Shown here one piece after another: positions 41,897 through 52,462 of a DNA stretch of 64,000 nucleotides. Source of the stretch: Hysterangium stoloniferum (lineage: Eukaryota > Basidiomycota > Agaricomycetes > Hysterangiales > Hysterangiaceae); the NCBI GenBank assembly GCA_015178975.1, contig WHVD01000012.1:124001-188000 (forward strand). The letters run 5' to 3'. Both the position numbers and the translations under genes were made by a program. The first letter of the stretch is position 1, and each line of letters opens with the position of its first letter. The notes below the pieces were generated by a model. That model was not told the DNA's origin. It was given only the letters and a program-made list of their open reading frames with translations, and ran no database searches.

Positions 41897-42084
41897 TGTT
41901 GGAAAGCATCATGGACAACAGTGTCTATTCTTAGAATGACCAAGGGATGGTCTCCGGAACTTGTGGACACATGGGGATATAGGGCCGTGTCACATTGTAT
42001 AAATACTAAGAGTCTGTTACTATGTTACTTAGTCTGTTATACTTATCCATGACTCCCTAATAATATGGGTCTTGAATTCTAACA
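41897..42084 (+). mobile_element. Ty1/copia LTR, 188 bp
   Basis: TGTTGGAAAG … GAATTCTAACA, with TGTT/AACA ends, a TATA box (TGTATAAATACTAAG) and a purine tract GCTGAGGAGGAG directly upstream, all as in a 3' LTR. A partial inverted copy lies at 39028-39143. No intact element attached. Confidence 0.75.
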
Positions 42085-42294
42085 TGATGATGTCAACATA
42101 TGTAAGGCTGACACCACCTCCACCCTGATGGACACAGTGCTTTGCACTGTGTGCCCATGAGGCCTCTGGATGTGCTGGTACTGCAAAAACAGTTGGCACC
42201 CATGCAAGGTGGGCTTACATAAGTGCCAAAAGTGTGGCTATGCACTGAAGGTGCATACATGCCATTTTTAGTGTTTTTCTCAGATTTTTAATAA
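42085..42294 (+). other. short cysteine-rich frame
   Basis: One frame reads CWYCKNSWHPCKVGLHKCQK then CGYALKVHTCHF, zinc-ribbon-like spacing, with a stop just upstream. It could be the fossil of a small zinc-finger protein or chance. Confidence 0.25.
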
Positions 42295-42480
42295 ATAAAA
42301 CATACTAAATAAATATTAAATAAATAGTATAAATAGTATTAGACCTGTACATACTCATTTCCTTAGTTTCAATCTCTTAGGAATCCCACTAAAACAAGTG
42401 TGATCTCCCCTGTCATTGAGCTGTCCCCTTTTCACTTCATATTTCTATATCCTATCTTGTGTTTGGTAGCCTTGTTAGTG
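42295..42480 (+). repeat. dispersed repeat shared with 4735-4920
   Basis: AAATAGTATAAATAGT, CTTAGGAATCCCACTAAAAC and TTTGGTAGCCTTGTTAGTG parallel the copy at 4.7 kb. Possibly an LTR 3' half. Confidence 0.5.
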
Positions 42481-43222
42481 TTACCCTAACAGATCCTAAC
42501 ATAAGCAGACAAACAGATCAAAGGAAGCAAGTGATGGAATGGAGGGATGATAGGAACTATGCAAATGCAAAGTAGTAGGAGAATACTAGGGGGTTTGATG
42601 TGGCAAACAGCGTGTACATGTAGAGCATATGACAGGAAATCATCAGGATGGGAGCAGAACAGGATGGCTAAAGGGTTATAGTAATCCAAGTATTGGGGTA
42701 CTGCAGTGATACTGTAGCCAGGGGGTACTGATATCAGGATGTTAGAAGGTTGCCAGAGTGAAAACAAGTTTCAGGGGCCAGAAAAGGTGAGGATTTTAAC
42801 AATCATACAGGCAAGTAGTGATTTCTGTTCATCACCCTCAGCACTAATGATCACCTTCGTCTCATCATCATTGTCAGCTGTGATCCACTCTCATTACACT
42901 TGTCAGTGGATATCACCCTTATTGGTGGTTATAATCCTCATCAGTAGTGGTCATTATGATAGTACATTATAGGTAATTGTTGAAGCATACATAGGGGTCA
43001 TATAGCTGATGGCCTGATGTGTTGATGTGTTTGTATCTGTACATATTGTCAAGACCTGTTCCCGGGAACTCCACAGAGTATCCCCTGGATATTATATCAG
43101 GCTCTGAACCATCTTCTGGACCAGTACCAAGATCTGGAATCCACCAGAACCTGACCCTCATCCCTCAAGTACCCTTTGACTCACATCCCATTCTGTCAGT
43201 CTGCCCCTGACTAGACACTTTC
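42481..43222. other. no gene; repeat block at 42610-42800
   Basis: Contains the partner of 38410-38582 and otherwise unassigned CpG-poor DNA. An open 93-codon minus frame at 42767-42486 follows the repeat and is not taken as a gene. Confidence 0.4.
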
Positions 43223-43900
43223 TGTTATGACCTGGAATCCATCAGACTCCACTGGACCTCCACAACAACCTGTTTATACCCGACTCTCTGTGCCTGTCAC
43301 GGGACTCCAACCAGACTCCCAGAACCCCTCTAACAGAGCATAGAACCCTGCTCCCACAGTCATTGGGCTCTGCCAGACCCACATGTCAACCTGTCTATAT
43401 CCAACACTGTGTCTCATGCACCAGTTCTCGGACTCTGCCAGACATGCACAACAATCTGTTTATACCCAACTCTCTGTTCCCATCACTGGACTCCAACCAG
43501 ACTCGCAGAACCCCTCTAACAGAGCATGTCAACCTGTTGATATCTGACACTGTGTCTCATGCACCAGTTGTTGGACTCCACTGGACCCACATGTCAACCT
43601 GTTTTTACCTGACTCTCTGTACCCATAACTGGACTCTGAATGGACTCCCAGAACCCCTCTAACAGAGCATATGTAGAACCCTGCTCCCATTATGGTCAAA
43701 TGACCTGTCATGTTTCAGACCCTGCTTCCCATTCCGTTCCATCCCTAATACCTAGTTTGGTATTTGCTTGTCTCATTTTATGTTTACTTCTTTTGCACCT
43801 CATTATTACCATATTTGGTATTATTACATTTCAAAGTCTATATAAGTCTCCCATAATCACGTACTTAGAATTCAGTTCAAATAATCATACCAATGGTGTG
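43223..43900 (+). mobile_element. gypsy-type LTR-like block with internal minisatellite
   Basis: Starts TGTTATGACCTGGAATCC like the relic at 13497. It contains three units of about 145 bp built on CTCTCTGT…GGACTCCAACCAGACTC…AGAACCCCTCTAACAGAGCAT (43280, 43460, 43600). A TATA-like TCTATATAAG lies at 43837 and an ACA end near 43895. No flanking duplication, no coding part. Old. Confidence 0.45.
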
Positions 43901-43944
43901 CAACAATGTGGTGAATAATATGAGCTCATCCAACATAATGGTCA

Positions 43945-44250
43945 GAGCGGTTGTTACTAAGCCTATAACGATCATGTCAACTCGAGGTCTCCAGGATGCA
44001 ATGAACTTCTGTACCACTGTTTAATACACACTCGCGTTGTTCTAGCTAAGTGAAACGCACAGTTTGATACTCTTCCCAGTGGACTACGATAAGCTATCAC
44101 ACTCATGGGTATACCGTCCACACATTGCCAGTAAGTAAACACACCACACGGCAGGAGACCTCTCCCAAACACGCTCCTCAAAGGCAATCGCCACGAAGAA
44201 GCCCCCAAGGCCTGTGTTAAAGGAAAAACGCGATACAAAGGCGTGGGCAG
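43945..44250 (-). pseudogene. fragments of DUF6533 gene and of the facing-pair host gene
   Basis: 44163-43945, minus strand, matches 27545-27795 of the DUF6533 gene (GTGTGTTTACTTACTGGCAA; TCGAGTTGACATGATCGTTA). 44250-44165 matches 31297-31375, the basic tail of the host gene (GGCTTCTTCG, GCGATTG, TTTGAGGAGCGTGT). The two unrelated gene pieces are fused within a few bases. Confidence 0.7.
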
Positions 44251-44594
44251 CTGAGGCGTCAGGCTAGGATGAGTCAGATATTTCGATTCTGCAGAGAGGA
44301 AGCGTGGAGACGATAGAATGCGTCCTCAGAGAAGCTTTTCGAGCACGCCTGGAGATAAGAGCGAGGAAGCGTTAATGGGTGACGAAGCCAGGGAGGCGCT
44401 GTTGGACAAGGAGGACACTGAGGCTGTTGGGATGATCTTGGAGGAAGGATAGGAGGAAGGAGGATGTTGTTGAGGTGGTAGTGGAGAATGGCTTTACGTT
44501 TTGGAGTGGGATTGAGAGCGAGATGGTATGTTGTATTCTTTTTGTTGTCTTGATATTGGGATGTGATGATTGTTTGGTAACAGGTTAATAACCA
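44251..44594. other. unassigned CpG-rich stretch
   Basis: Frames on both strands (minus 44636-44274; plus ETIECVLREAFRARLEIRAR) look protein-like but cannot be assigned. Near 44580 it joins the block shared with 31240. Confidence 0.3.
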
Positions 44595-45800
44595 TCTGAT
44601 TGCATTCCTCCCAATGAAATCGATCGGGGCAGACAATCCGTTTTTTATGCTGTTGAATAGGTGTTTAGATAATCAAGGTATGTAGATTCGTGGTTGATGT
44701 TAAAATATTTTTATGAAGCTCGCTGTATTTTATCAGAAAGCATCTACTTTAATTGACTCTGGAGTTGTCTTGAGTATCTCATCATCAACTCGGCTGTTCA
44801 ATGGCTCTTCATGTCAGGTATACAACTTACCTATTTCATAACATGCGAAGGCTGACGTCTTTGACAGCTTTATGTGCCTCGGAGTCCAGTATCAACTATC
44901 CTCTGAATCCCCTTCTACGAGGCTGGATCTTGCACGTTCCATTTTCTGTCACGTTGCCATTTTGGCTTGTCTGATGACGACTCGAATTTCCTCAATAATT
45001 CGTCACTCTTCTTAGTGTCGACGACACTGGGAATTTTTCCTGGCTAGAGTCACCGTCTATAAATTGAAGATACTAGTAGACTGACGCATGTTAAGGTTTC
45101 ACATACCAAGCTCGATTTTCTTTCGGCAATGGCTTCGTAAAATTACTCTACGCTAATCTTTTGCTGGTCAAAGATGGAAACCTCTTGCGCAAATAGCGGC
45201 TGCAACCACCCCGAACTCCCATCGAAAATCTTGGTAACCTTGTCGTTTCTCCTTAAATGCTTCTCTAGATCGTTGACGAGCTGTGCGTTCCTCCTTGAAT
45301 TCTGCCTTAAATTCTTCGCAAGCTCGCTCCTCCCTGAGTGCTCCTCTAAATTCTTTGCAAAGTCGGTGTTCTTCTCTCAATGCTTCCTCAAAATTTGGGC
45401 AAGCTTAATACTTCTTTCTGAATGCCCCTTTAATATCTTGGCAAGCTCGACGTTTCCCTTTGAATGGTTCTTTAAATTCTTGGCAACGCCGTCCTTCCTG
45501 TCTGAACCCTCCTCTAGATTCTTGGCAAGTCCACCGCTCTTTCTGAATACTTCTTAAAATCCTCGGAAAACCTACACCCGCCGCTCCTCTCTGAATGGTC
45601 CTTCAAATTCTTGGCAAACTCATAGCTCCCTCTCTCAATGTTTCTTTTTTTTCCAGCAAGCTCGTTACCAGTAAGTCGTCAGTACATGTATTCCATTACA
45701 AATCCTGACATTTCGGACTCAATGTTATTCCATCTAGCATGTGACTGCATGTCGGCAGTGGCATTGCCGAAGCAGTTGTGGTTGTTTGTGGTTGCAGGTG
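44595..45800 (-). pseudogene. gene with 18-residue charged repeats, copy 2
   Basis: Inverted counterpart of 30060-31240. The repeat array 45660-45170 (unit about 54 bp, nine units) reads LCKEFRGALREERACEEFKA and EREAFKEKRQGYQDF-like in one frame; the last exon SDEEESR-type follows at about 45010. It differs from copy 1 by a 16-nt insertion near 45200 that alters the frame. At 45800 the homology is interrupted by the TIR element and resumes at 50152. Confidence 0.55.
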
Positions 45801-45804
45801 TAGG

Positions 45805-45824
45805 TACATCAGGAAAATGTTTTC
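45805..45824 (+). repeat. left TIR of the 4.35-kb element
   Basis: TACATCAGGAAAATGTTTTC; perfect inverse at 50132-50151. Confidence 0.85.
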
Positions 45825-46217
45825 GGTACTTGATCTCCCTTATTGCACTTAATCATATTTAAGGTAAATAAGGTGAATAAGCCACCATTTTGTACTTGAA
45901 ATGCACTTGAAACTTTTTACTTCAAGTACAATTCATGTAATTTAAGGCAACATACCGATTTCAAGGGCTGCCAAGCTGGAGTAAGAAGAAAATGGCAAAT
46001 AATGCATATTTGATATGTAAGAGTGCTCAAGTACAGGTCTAAGGTAGAAGTTCAGGATTCATCAGCATGCATAAGGTATGTAAGTATATACATACAAAAT
46101 GGTACGAAGGATGTTCACGCAGGTCTAGACCGTGAAAACCAGACCAATCAAAATATCTACAGACGCACACAGTCAAAGACTGAGCATTGTCAAGGACATA
46201 TATCATGTGCCTCCATC

Positions 46218-46975
46218 TTTTTTTTATTTAATACATTTATATACCACATCACATAACTAAGATACATGGCGGTTAGGGGAAAAGGAGCCCTAAAGGTAGG
46301 TAGAGATGAGAAAGGTATAGAAGTAGCGGGTTGGGGGGGGGGCAGGAGGGTTGAGAGAAGGATGGGGGAAGGCAGGGAGGATACAGAGAGAGCCTGGGGT
46401 GGGGAGAACTGACGAAGTTGCGAGGGGGGGAGGCGGTGCTGATGTCTTATGGAAGGCGTTGGAGGCAGCAATAAATTCAGCCAGGGCTTCAAGGCCTTTG
46501 TGGGTGCCGAGGATGATGGCGGGTGACAGGTCTTGGGAGGCAGAGAGGAGGGTGTGTCGGTGCTCCTCATAGAGGGGCACTCAGAGAGGATGTGGAGGTG
46601 GGACTGGATGTCCACAGTGCCACAGGGGCGGGAGGCGGGGAGGTCAGGGAGGAAACGGTGGTAATAGGTGCCGTAGAAGCTGCGGCCCGTGATCACCTGG
46701 ATGATGCAGGGCTCTCCATAGGGTGGGGGGTTTATGGAGGGCAATGGCAGCTTGGCTGGTGTGGGGGAGGTGGCACCAGTCCTGATGCCAGAGTCTCAAT
46801 GCACGGGACTTGGCAGGTTCCAAGGCCCAGGAGATGGTAGAGTGGAGGATGGGGGGGGGGGGGGGGGCGGAGGTTAACGGCTTCTTTCACAAGGGAGTCG
46901 GCCTCTTCATTTACATTGAATTTTCTTTTGTTTTTTGAAGGTAGCCAATGATCAAACGCAACTAACATCACGTTG
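46218..46975 (-). mobile_element. LINE 3' end: RNase H and C-terminus
   Basis: On the minus strand, HWLPSKNKRKFNVNEEADSL (46960-46900) has the RNase H motif N-E-x-A-D-x-L. Further on, the frame after TSSPTSTSSL reads PLYEEHRHTLLSASQDLSPA and ILGTHKGLEALAEFIAASNA, the characteristic C-terminus of basidiomycete LINE ORF2 proteins. A poly(A) tract (ATTAAATAAAAAAAA) ends the copy at 46218. It is 5'-truncated in the RNase H domain, as LINEs usually are, and shows at least two frame changes, one at the homopolymer 46851-46867. It lies inside the TIR element. Confidence 0.8.
46851..46867 (+). repeat. G17 homopolymer
   Basis: Seventeen G in a row inside the LINE (proline run on the coding strand); likely unstable. 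Confidence 0.95.
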
Positions 46976-47635
46976 CACTAATGCAGTATACAACCCTCCC
47001 AGGAAGAAATGCATTGATGCAGACCCAATCCACCAACGCCAAGTGCAAACCCACTAAAACTCCCTGGTGGCTTTGTGGGATTTTAACTCACAATCTGAAC
47101 AGGCGGTCGGCATAATGGGAGATCATCATTGACGACATATGCCACTTAGCCGTTGCACCCTCTCTTGTTTGATACGCACCTGACATGTCTGAGAAGATGT
47201 ATTATAAAGAAAGGAACAGATGGTAAAGACAAAGGATGCTTCCCCTTCATTCATGATCATTGGTTTTTGGACTGCTCCTGCAGTTTTGAATAATAAGCGA
47301 AAGGAATGAAGGGTCGACTCAAACGATACTCAGTTCATTTTTGTTCCTTGTTAGTTGGTTCCCCTGTAGTTTTGAACAATAAGTGAAAGGAATGAACAGT
47401 CAACTCAAAAGATACTCGCCTTTTTTGAGCCATTTGGTGAGTTGCGAAGAACTACGTGAGTAGGGAATATATTAACACAACGACTCCTCATCTCCAGCGG
47501 TAAAGTTCACGTAGAAGGTGAACCATAGGTTGAGGAAACCCCATGCCAATCTATAATAAATAAGAAGCACACTATTAGATAAACATAGCAATGGATAGGT
47601 TTTGGTACATGGCACCGGGAGTTCATTGAGGTGAC
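46976..47635. other. unassigned, small tandem repeat
   Basis: A pair of about 60-bp units near 47275 and 47370 (TGAATAATAAGCGAAAGGAA / TGAACAATAAGTGAAAGGAA). No gene seen. Confidence 0.4.
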
Positions 47636-48025
47636 GAGGAGCAGCAGCTCAGTGCTAATCATATGAGTAATGAATTTAAGGAGACAGTTGAAGACTGTCA
47701 AGGGACAAGAGTGTACAGTGTGAGGACAGTGGAGCAGTGGCTCAGTGCTAGTCGTAGTAGTAATGAATTGAAGCGGACAGCTGACGACTGTCAGGGGAAA
47801 AGTGTGTCCAGCGTGGATTTGGTGGTGTATCAGCTCGGTGCTAATGGTAGCAGTAACGAATTCAAGCGAACAGTCGAAGACTGTAACTTTTATCCATTGA
47901 TCCTCGTCTATTCCATGTTATAGCGGTGCTAAATGTAGCAGTAATGAACTGAAGTGGACTGTCGAAGACTGTCAAGGGGTGTGTGTCCAGGATCGGGTTT
48001 GAAGAGCAGCAGCTCAGATTAATGA
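47636..48025 (+). repeat. 93-bp minisatellite x4, partly open
   Basis: Units start AGTAATGAATTTAAGGAGAC, AGTAATGAATTGAAGCGGAC, AGTAACGAATTCAAGCGAAC and AGTAATGAACTGAAGTGGAC. The first two and a half encode 31-residue repeats (SSNEFKRTVEDCQGKSVSSV); the rest is degenerate. Confidence 0.75.
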
Positions 48026-48039
48026 ATTTTAGTGGAAGA

Positions 48040-48665
48040 TTACTCGATGGGCATAGGATGCAAAAGGTAGATGGAGGGGTACCTACCCCAAGATAGACTG
48101 ATAGAATCTGGATTACATGATGTGGACATTGCAAATGAATGTGAAGATTCAGCCAATGGCACATACCGTCTGACTACCACAACACCTAATACCAACCGTA
48201 TTACAACCCCTCCTCGAAGTCCTCGCCTCGTCCAAGTCGTCACTCCTCCGCCTCATCCAGCCGCGCTCCCACATCGTATGCATACTCTCTCTCCCCTCGT
48301 CAAACTCGCCAGCCACACATTCCTCATCCTCATCCGCACCTCATGCCTCAGCCACCGCCTGCCTCAGCACTATCGATCTGGTCGATTGCTCACCGATATT
48401 ACATGCCTGGGTTGACAGCTTTACCTCTAAAGCATATAATGAATGAGTGCCTGTGAGGCTTCTGTTTTGACCATACCATAACGATCCTCGTCACTGATCA
48501 TTGGATGACACAACCATCGAGTGCGTTTCCATTGTTATTGGCATCCTCAAAATGGGACGATTTGCATGCACTAGTCGAGGTATGCCGCTTTTAGCTGGGT
48601 TGAGGGGTTGATTGACTGGAATTTTGACAGGATTATGTCATTGATTACCAGCACTACTATAGGTA
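48040..48665 (+). pseudogene. BTB/POZ-domain protein, C-terminal fragment
   Basis: Plus-strand exon ends LSIWSIAHRYYMPGLTALPL then KHIMN, preceded by a Ser/Pro/His-rich linker (SSKSSPRPSRHSSASSSRAP). Then QPSSAFPLLLASSKWDDLHA, LVE, an intron 48580-48630 (donor GTATGC, acceptor TTGACAG) and DYVIDYQHYYR with another donor-like AG|GTATGT. The ADKY-x-MPGL-x-x-LAL-x-HI-M and SAFPLLLAS-x-x-WDDLHALVEDYV pattern is typical of fungal BTB proteins (protein-protein interaction, often ubiquitin-ligase adaptors). The BTB fold's N-terminal half is missing, and about 50 bp separate two joined motifs without a splice site. It is carried inside the TIR element. Confidence 0.65.
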
Positions 48666-48945
48666 TGTTTGGAGGTGGGAACCACATTGGTCTTCGAAGA
48701 TATACAGAATGTGATGGCAGTGCAACATGAAACAACAGTGGGGATACAGTCTGTTCTGCTTGCTATTCATGACTTTGTCGCTCCCGAAAATTGTCCAAGC
48801 GAACACAGCAACGAGCCATCTCAGCAGCCATTGTATTTCTGTTGTATAACGTTTGTCATTTTCTTCTCAGTTCAGCATTAAATTTCTTCTTATAGAATTA
48901 TCCATATACAATATAGCTTGTGCACCTTACATGTGAATTGGCAGT
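48666..48945. other. unassigned
   Basis: A 70-codon plus frame (48669-48881) beginning MEVGTTLVFEDIQNVMAVQH has no recognised domain; it may be a trailing exon of the BTB fragment. Confidence 0.25.
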
Positions 48946-49600
48946 GAGGGGCATTGTTGTTAGCATTTTTGAAACTGGGATATTAGGTCCGAACTTGATT
49001 GTTTTGACCTGGTGTGGTACATCATATTGGTTTGGAAATCTGGCTGACATTTGATCACAGCCGAATTTCAACCTGCCATTGTGCCCAACATTGTCATGCT
49101 TTTGAGAGACTCCAATGCAACTGTTCAATAAAATGGTGAATTACCACTGGTCAAATTTTTGGAACAAGGTACAGTGCCACACGATCCAAGTGACATCTGA
49201 CCACAGTTGTGTTTCAGCCTGCCCTTTCGACCACGGCTGAATTTTGAACTGCAATTGTGGATACTATTCCTGAGATCACTACACTTTTGCATCACTGGGA
49301 CAAATCCTTGCCCAGCTTCAACCCTTAGAGTGCGTGAAGGAAAATTGGCTCTCTGAGTGGTACAGGTGGTCATTACTCTCCATGTGTTTTATAAGTGTGC
49401 TGACTTGGGTTTCAGGGCAAATTTCCAACCGCCATTGCCATTCCTGACATTGTCATACTTTTGAAGGACACTGACGACTCCATTCAGCACAATGGAGTAT
49501 TGGCACTGATCAAGCTTTCAGAATGAGGTGGGATGTCTCTTAATGGGATTGGAATCCAGCTGACAATTGATCACAGCCAATTTCACAATATTTGACACAT
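48946..49600 (+). repeat. degenerate tandem repeat, long unit
   Basis: TTTGATCACAGCCGAATTTC (49045), a diverged unit near 49200-49250 and TTGATCACAGCCAATTTCAC (49567), with CATTGTCATGCTTTTGA (49090) and CATTGTCATACTTTTGA (49452). Three units of roughly 190-360 bp, non-coding. Confidence 0.5.
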
Positions 49601-50131
49601 GGTAGGTCTTTGAAAAATGCATGCACTACATTATAAAACTTTCTGTTAATCCAAAAAGACCTGGCACTATTACCACTGGCGGCATCACTATTGGCATTGG
49701 TGCAGTTACCTAGTAGTACAATGGTTATTTAGGTTGAGTATCACTGGCAGCGACCTATGAAGTCGTATTTATATTAGGCATGGTTGTAGTGTTAAGTGAA
49801 TGAAAAATAAATTATTAAACATCATTAATATACAAGCATTGTTATTCACCTTTTGGCTGGAAGGGATCTTCCTTATTCACCCTTTGGCCATAAGGTATTT
49901 TCCTTACACACCCCTTGACAGGAAGGTATTTCCTTATGGTGGCACAGATCCACTTAGCAGTAGGAACACTCCTTATATCCATGTCTATTTCCTTGGGGTA
50001 AGTGGCATTCCAGGGTGTTTCAAGGTAGTTTTAAGATCCAAAGTCCTTGCTGCAAGCCAGGTCAACCTTACCAAAATTTTCCTTAATTCTACTTAAACAT
50101 TTTTCAAGTGCATTTAAGGTATATAAGGACA
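49601..50131. repeat. subterminal region with AAGGTATTTTCCTTA repeats
   Basis: Short direct repeats of about 33 bp at 49845-49950 (TTCACCTTTTGGC, TTCACCCTTTGGC, ACACCCCTTGACAGG). They probably belong to the end structure of the TIR element. Confidence 0.5.
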
Positions 50132-50151
50132 GAAAACATTTTCCTGATGTA
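50132..50151 (-). repeat. right TIR of the 4.35-kb element
   Basis: GAAAACATTTTCCTGATGTA, the inverse of the left TIR. Confidence 0.85.
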
Positions 50152-50925
50152 GGGATATTGTTGAGGTCAATGAAGATAATGAGGTGTTCCAAATCATCAC
50201 AGTTGGAGTATAAATGAGGGAATGTGGGCCCGTATGAGGTGGGTATGCATTCTGGGAGACACCAGATGTGGATATTTGTGTTGGTGGTATTGAATGGTGG
50301 GGGTGAATGCTATTACCTAGTGAGTTTTCATTCTCATTTTTATTTTCGTGTTATAATTAATGGCATAGTCTAGCATCGTCTCATCACTTGGTGTGCTCAG
50401 CATATTTACATTCCCATGGCCTAACTGCATAATCCCACCCTCCCAACAACCTCTGACTGCTCAGACCTTGTTTACTGGCATCTGGTGGTGGAGGGTGACA
50501 ATGGTAGATGGTGGCAGTGGTGGATGCTGGTGAAGGTGGCAGTGGGAGTAGTGGCAATGATGACAGCAATAATGGTGATGGGTGGTGATGTATAATGGTA
50601 GTGGTTGGTGGTGGAATCAGAGCATGGCAGAAATGCTCAGTGACCTCCTTTGCAATGTATTAGTGGAAAGTATCTAGTGTGTTTAGTATTTTAATGAATT
50701 GGTTTGAAGAGTAATATGAACTGAAATTGAGTGCAAAAATACATAAAAAGTGACATCTGTTCTGTCCTGCTTAGAGTCAATGCCTTAAATCCATCATCCA
50801 ACAACCACTCAACGGCTTTAACCAATGTTTGAAATGTGACAAAGTGACCTTGGATGAAGTGCTTAGAGAGCTTCTTCAAGTGCACTGACTTCCTACAGTG
50901 TGGAACATCATTGGACTTCATGAAG
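50152..50925 (-). repeat. block B, copy 2 (inverted)
   Basis: Reverse complement of 29305-30060. A 76-codon frame is open here from 50921 (MKSNDVPHCRKSVHLKKLSK; VKAVEWLLDDGFKALTLSRT) but interrupted in copy 1. Many CpGs of copy 1 are TpG or CpA. Confidence 0.8.
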
Positions 50926-52135
50926 TTTGGGATTGCCGCCCCTTTCCTCTTTTAGCTGATACTACTACATTTCTTCTAAGTTTGCTTCTGTGAATATCTT
51001 TTATCCTATTCCATAACACCTACTCATTCCAAATCAAATACAGACCTCATTTGCCAACTTCACTATAAGCTTGGAGGCCTGACAAGTATTTATCTCATGC
51101 ATTTCACCTCACGTCTTAATGGCAACTGCAGCATATCCACCATTCTCGTTTGCCGCTTCTTTCTCTAACTGCGAGAATTTAACTCGTCATGTAACGTGAT
51201 CAATATGACGAATGATCTCGGGCTCACTACCTTCTGAGGGGCCATACGCATATTGGACATTCTTTCATTGAGGACGTCGGAGATAATTATATAGGAGATT
51301 TCATTTCGAGGGGACATTATGAAGGAGGAAGCCCTGTCCATTCCGCAGAGGTGTGTGAATAAACCTCTGGTGGGAGGCTTGAAGGCCTTGCTACACAGTA
51401 ATGTAAGGGGTTATCTGCTGAATATTATCAGTGACCATGCAATCAAAAATATTTTATGACACTTGATGAAGTAAAATAAAAGCCCCCAGAAATCGTTGGA
51501 TACAATTCACATCTCAACTTATTTTTCTATAAATGTATTCAGGATATTAGTAGAGCTGCAAGAATATTTGTATTTATTTTTATTTATTTATAAAGTACCT
51601 GCTCACTCAAAATTGTTTGGAATCATACACATAAATCAATCTGAACCTAGCCAGACTTGAGAAGAATACAGTAGGCTATCCAGAGGGTGTATATCAGTCA
51701 TTCCATGTAGTACCATTGCGTCCCATTCGCATCACAGTAATTATAGAGGGTAAGTATAATAGTTGTATCAGACTGAAAGGAAACTTTGGCCTCAAAAGCT
51801 ATTCACTGCATATGATCTGTCCACTCAGAAGGATGACTAGACTCCTTCCTTAGATGGGAGCATTTGCCTCTCTATGAAGATTGGACGTCTCAACCGTGAA
51901 TATTCGAGGTTCTTGAGGTTGAGCTCTGCCGGGATAATTTTCACAGCCACCACCCGAGGAAATGACTGAAGCTTTTGTGATTTCAATAGTAATTCTTTAA
52001 CCGAGAATGTCAATCGGTTGCTCACTGCGGTACTACTAGGCTAAATTGATGCTATGCATTCTTGCAATCTGCAAATATATTTGGTGCCGGCGCCGCTACT
52101 ACTGGGGTCCGTCAAGTGACAGCAGTTTCAACGTG
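50926..52135 (+). repeat. block A, copy 2
   Basis: Matches 28085-29300 at about 90 percent by eye in the same orientation, while block B next to it is inverted. Non-coding. Confidence 0.85.
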
Positions 52136-52329
52136 TTTAATGGAGTCCAGTGGGTATTCCGGTGGCTGAAACACAACGTAACAAAGATGAACATAGACAA
52201 GGCTGACATGCGGAGTCCAGCGGGAATTCGGGTAAACTGATAATGGGTGCATGTAGGGTGCGGGTGTGTATAAGTTAATGCCCAGAGTCTGGCGGGACGT
52301 TCAGTCATAACATCAATGACTTACCTAAG
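52136..52329. other. junction between block A and chromovirus
   Basis: Contains GGAGTCCAGTGGGTATTCCG and, 70 bp on, GGAGTCCAGCGGGAATTCGG, a short direct repeat. No LTR could be defined. Confidence 0.35.
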
Positions 52330-52462
52330 GATAAAAGGATCACTCTTAACACCAATGACATCAAGATAAAATGGTCTGACCTTCCCAAATACGATGGAAC
52401 TCGATCTAAAGCTTTGGACTACATCATGAATATCATGAGTCTCTCGGAGATATCAGACTCCA

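Larger units (their letters stand above)
45805..50151. mobile_element. candidate 4.35-kb TIR element carrying gene fragments
   Basis: A perfect 20-bp inverted repeat, TACATCAGGAAAATGTTTTC at 45805 and its complement ending at 50151, bounds the segment. The flanks on both sides read GTAGG (45800-45804 and 50149-50153), a possible 5-bp duplication that overlaps the right TIR by three bases. Removing the segment rejoins the copy-2 block that is continuous at 30060 (GTGTAG…GGGATCTTGTTGAG). Subterminal motifs (AAATGCACTTGAAA, ATTTAAGG) are shared by both ends for about 120 bp. The inside holds a LINE end, minisatellites and a BTB gene fragment, but no transposase that I can see, so it is non-autonomous. 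Confidence 0.7.

Noticed and set aside
46190-46744. 184-codon minus frame as a separate proline-rich protein
   Set aside because: It overlaps the LINE C-terminus in another frame; the LINE motifs (YEEHRHTLL, LEALAEFIAASNAF) explain the region better.
47636-49600. CRISPR-like array
   Set aside because: The repeats are long, degenerate and without unique spacers of constant length; they are minisatellites in a eukaryotic genome.
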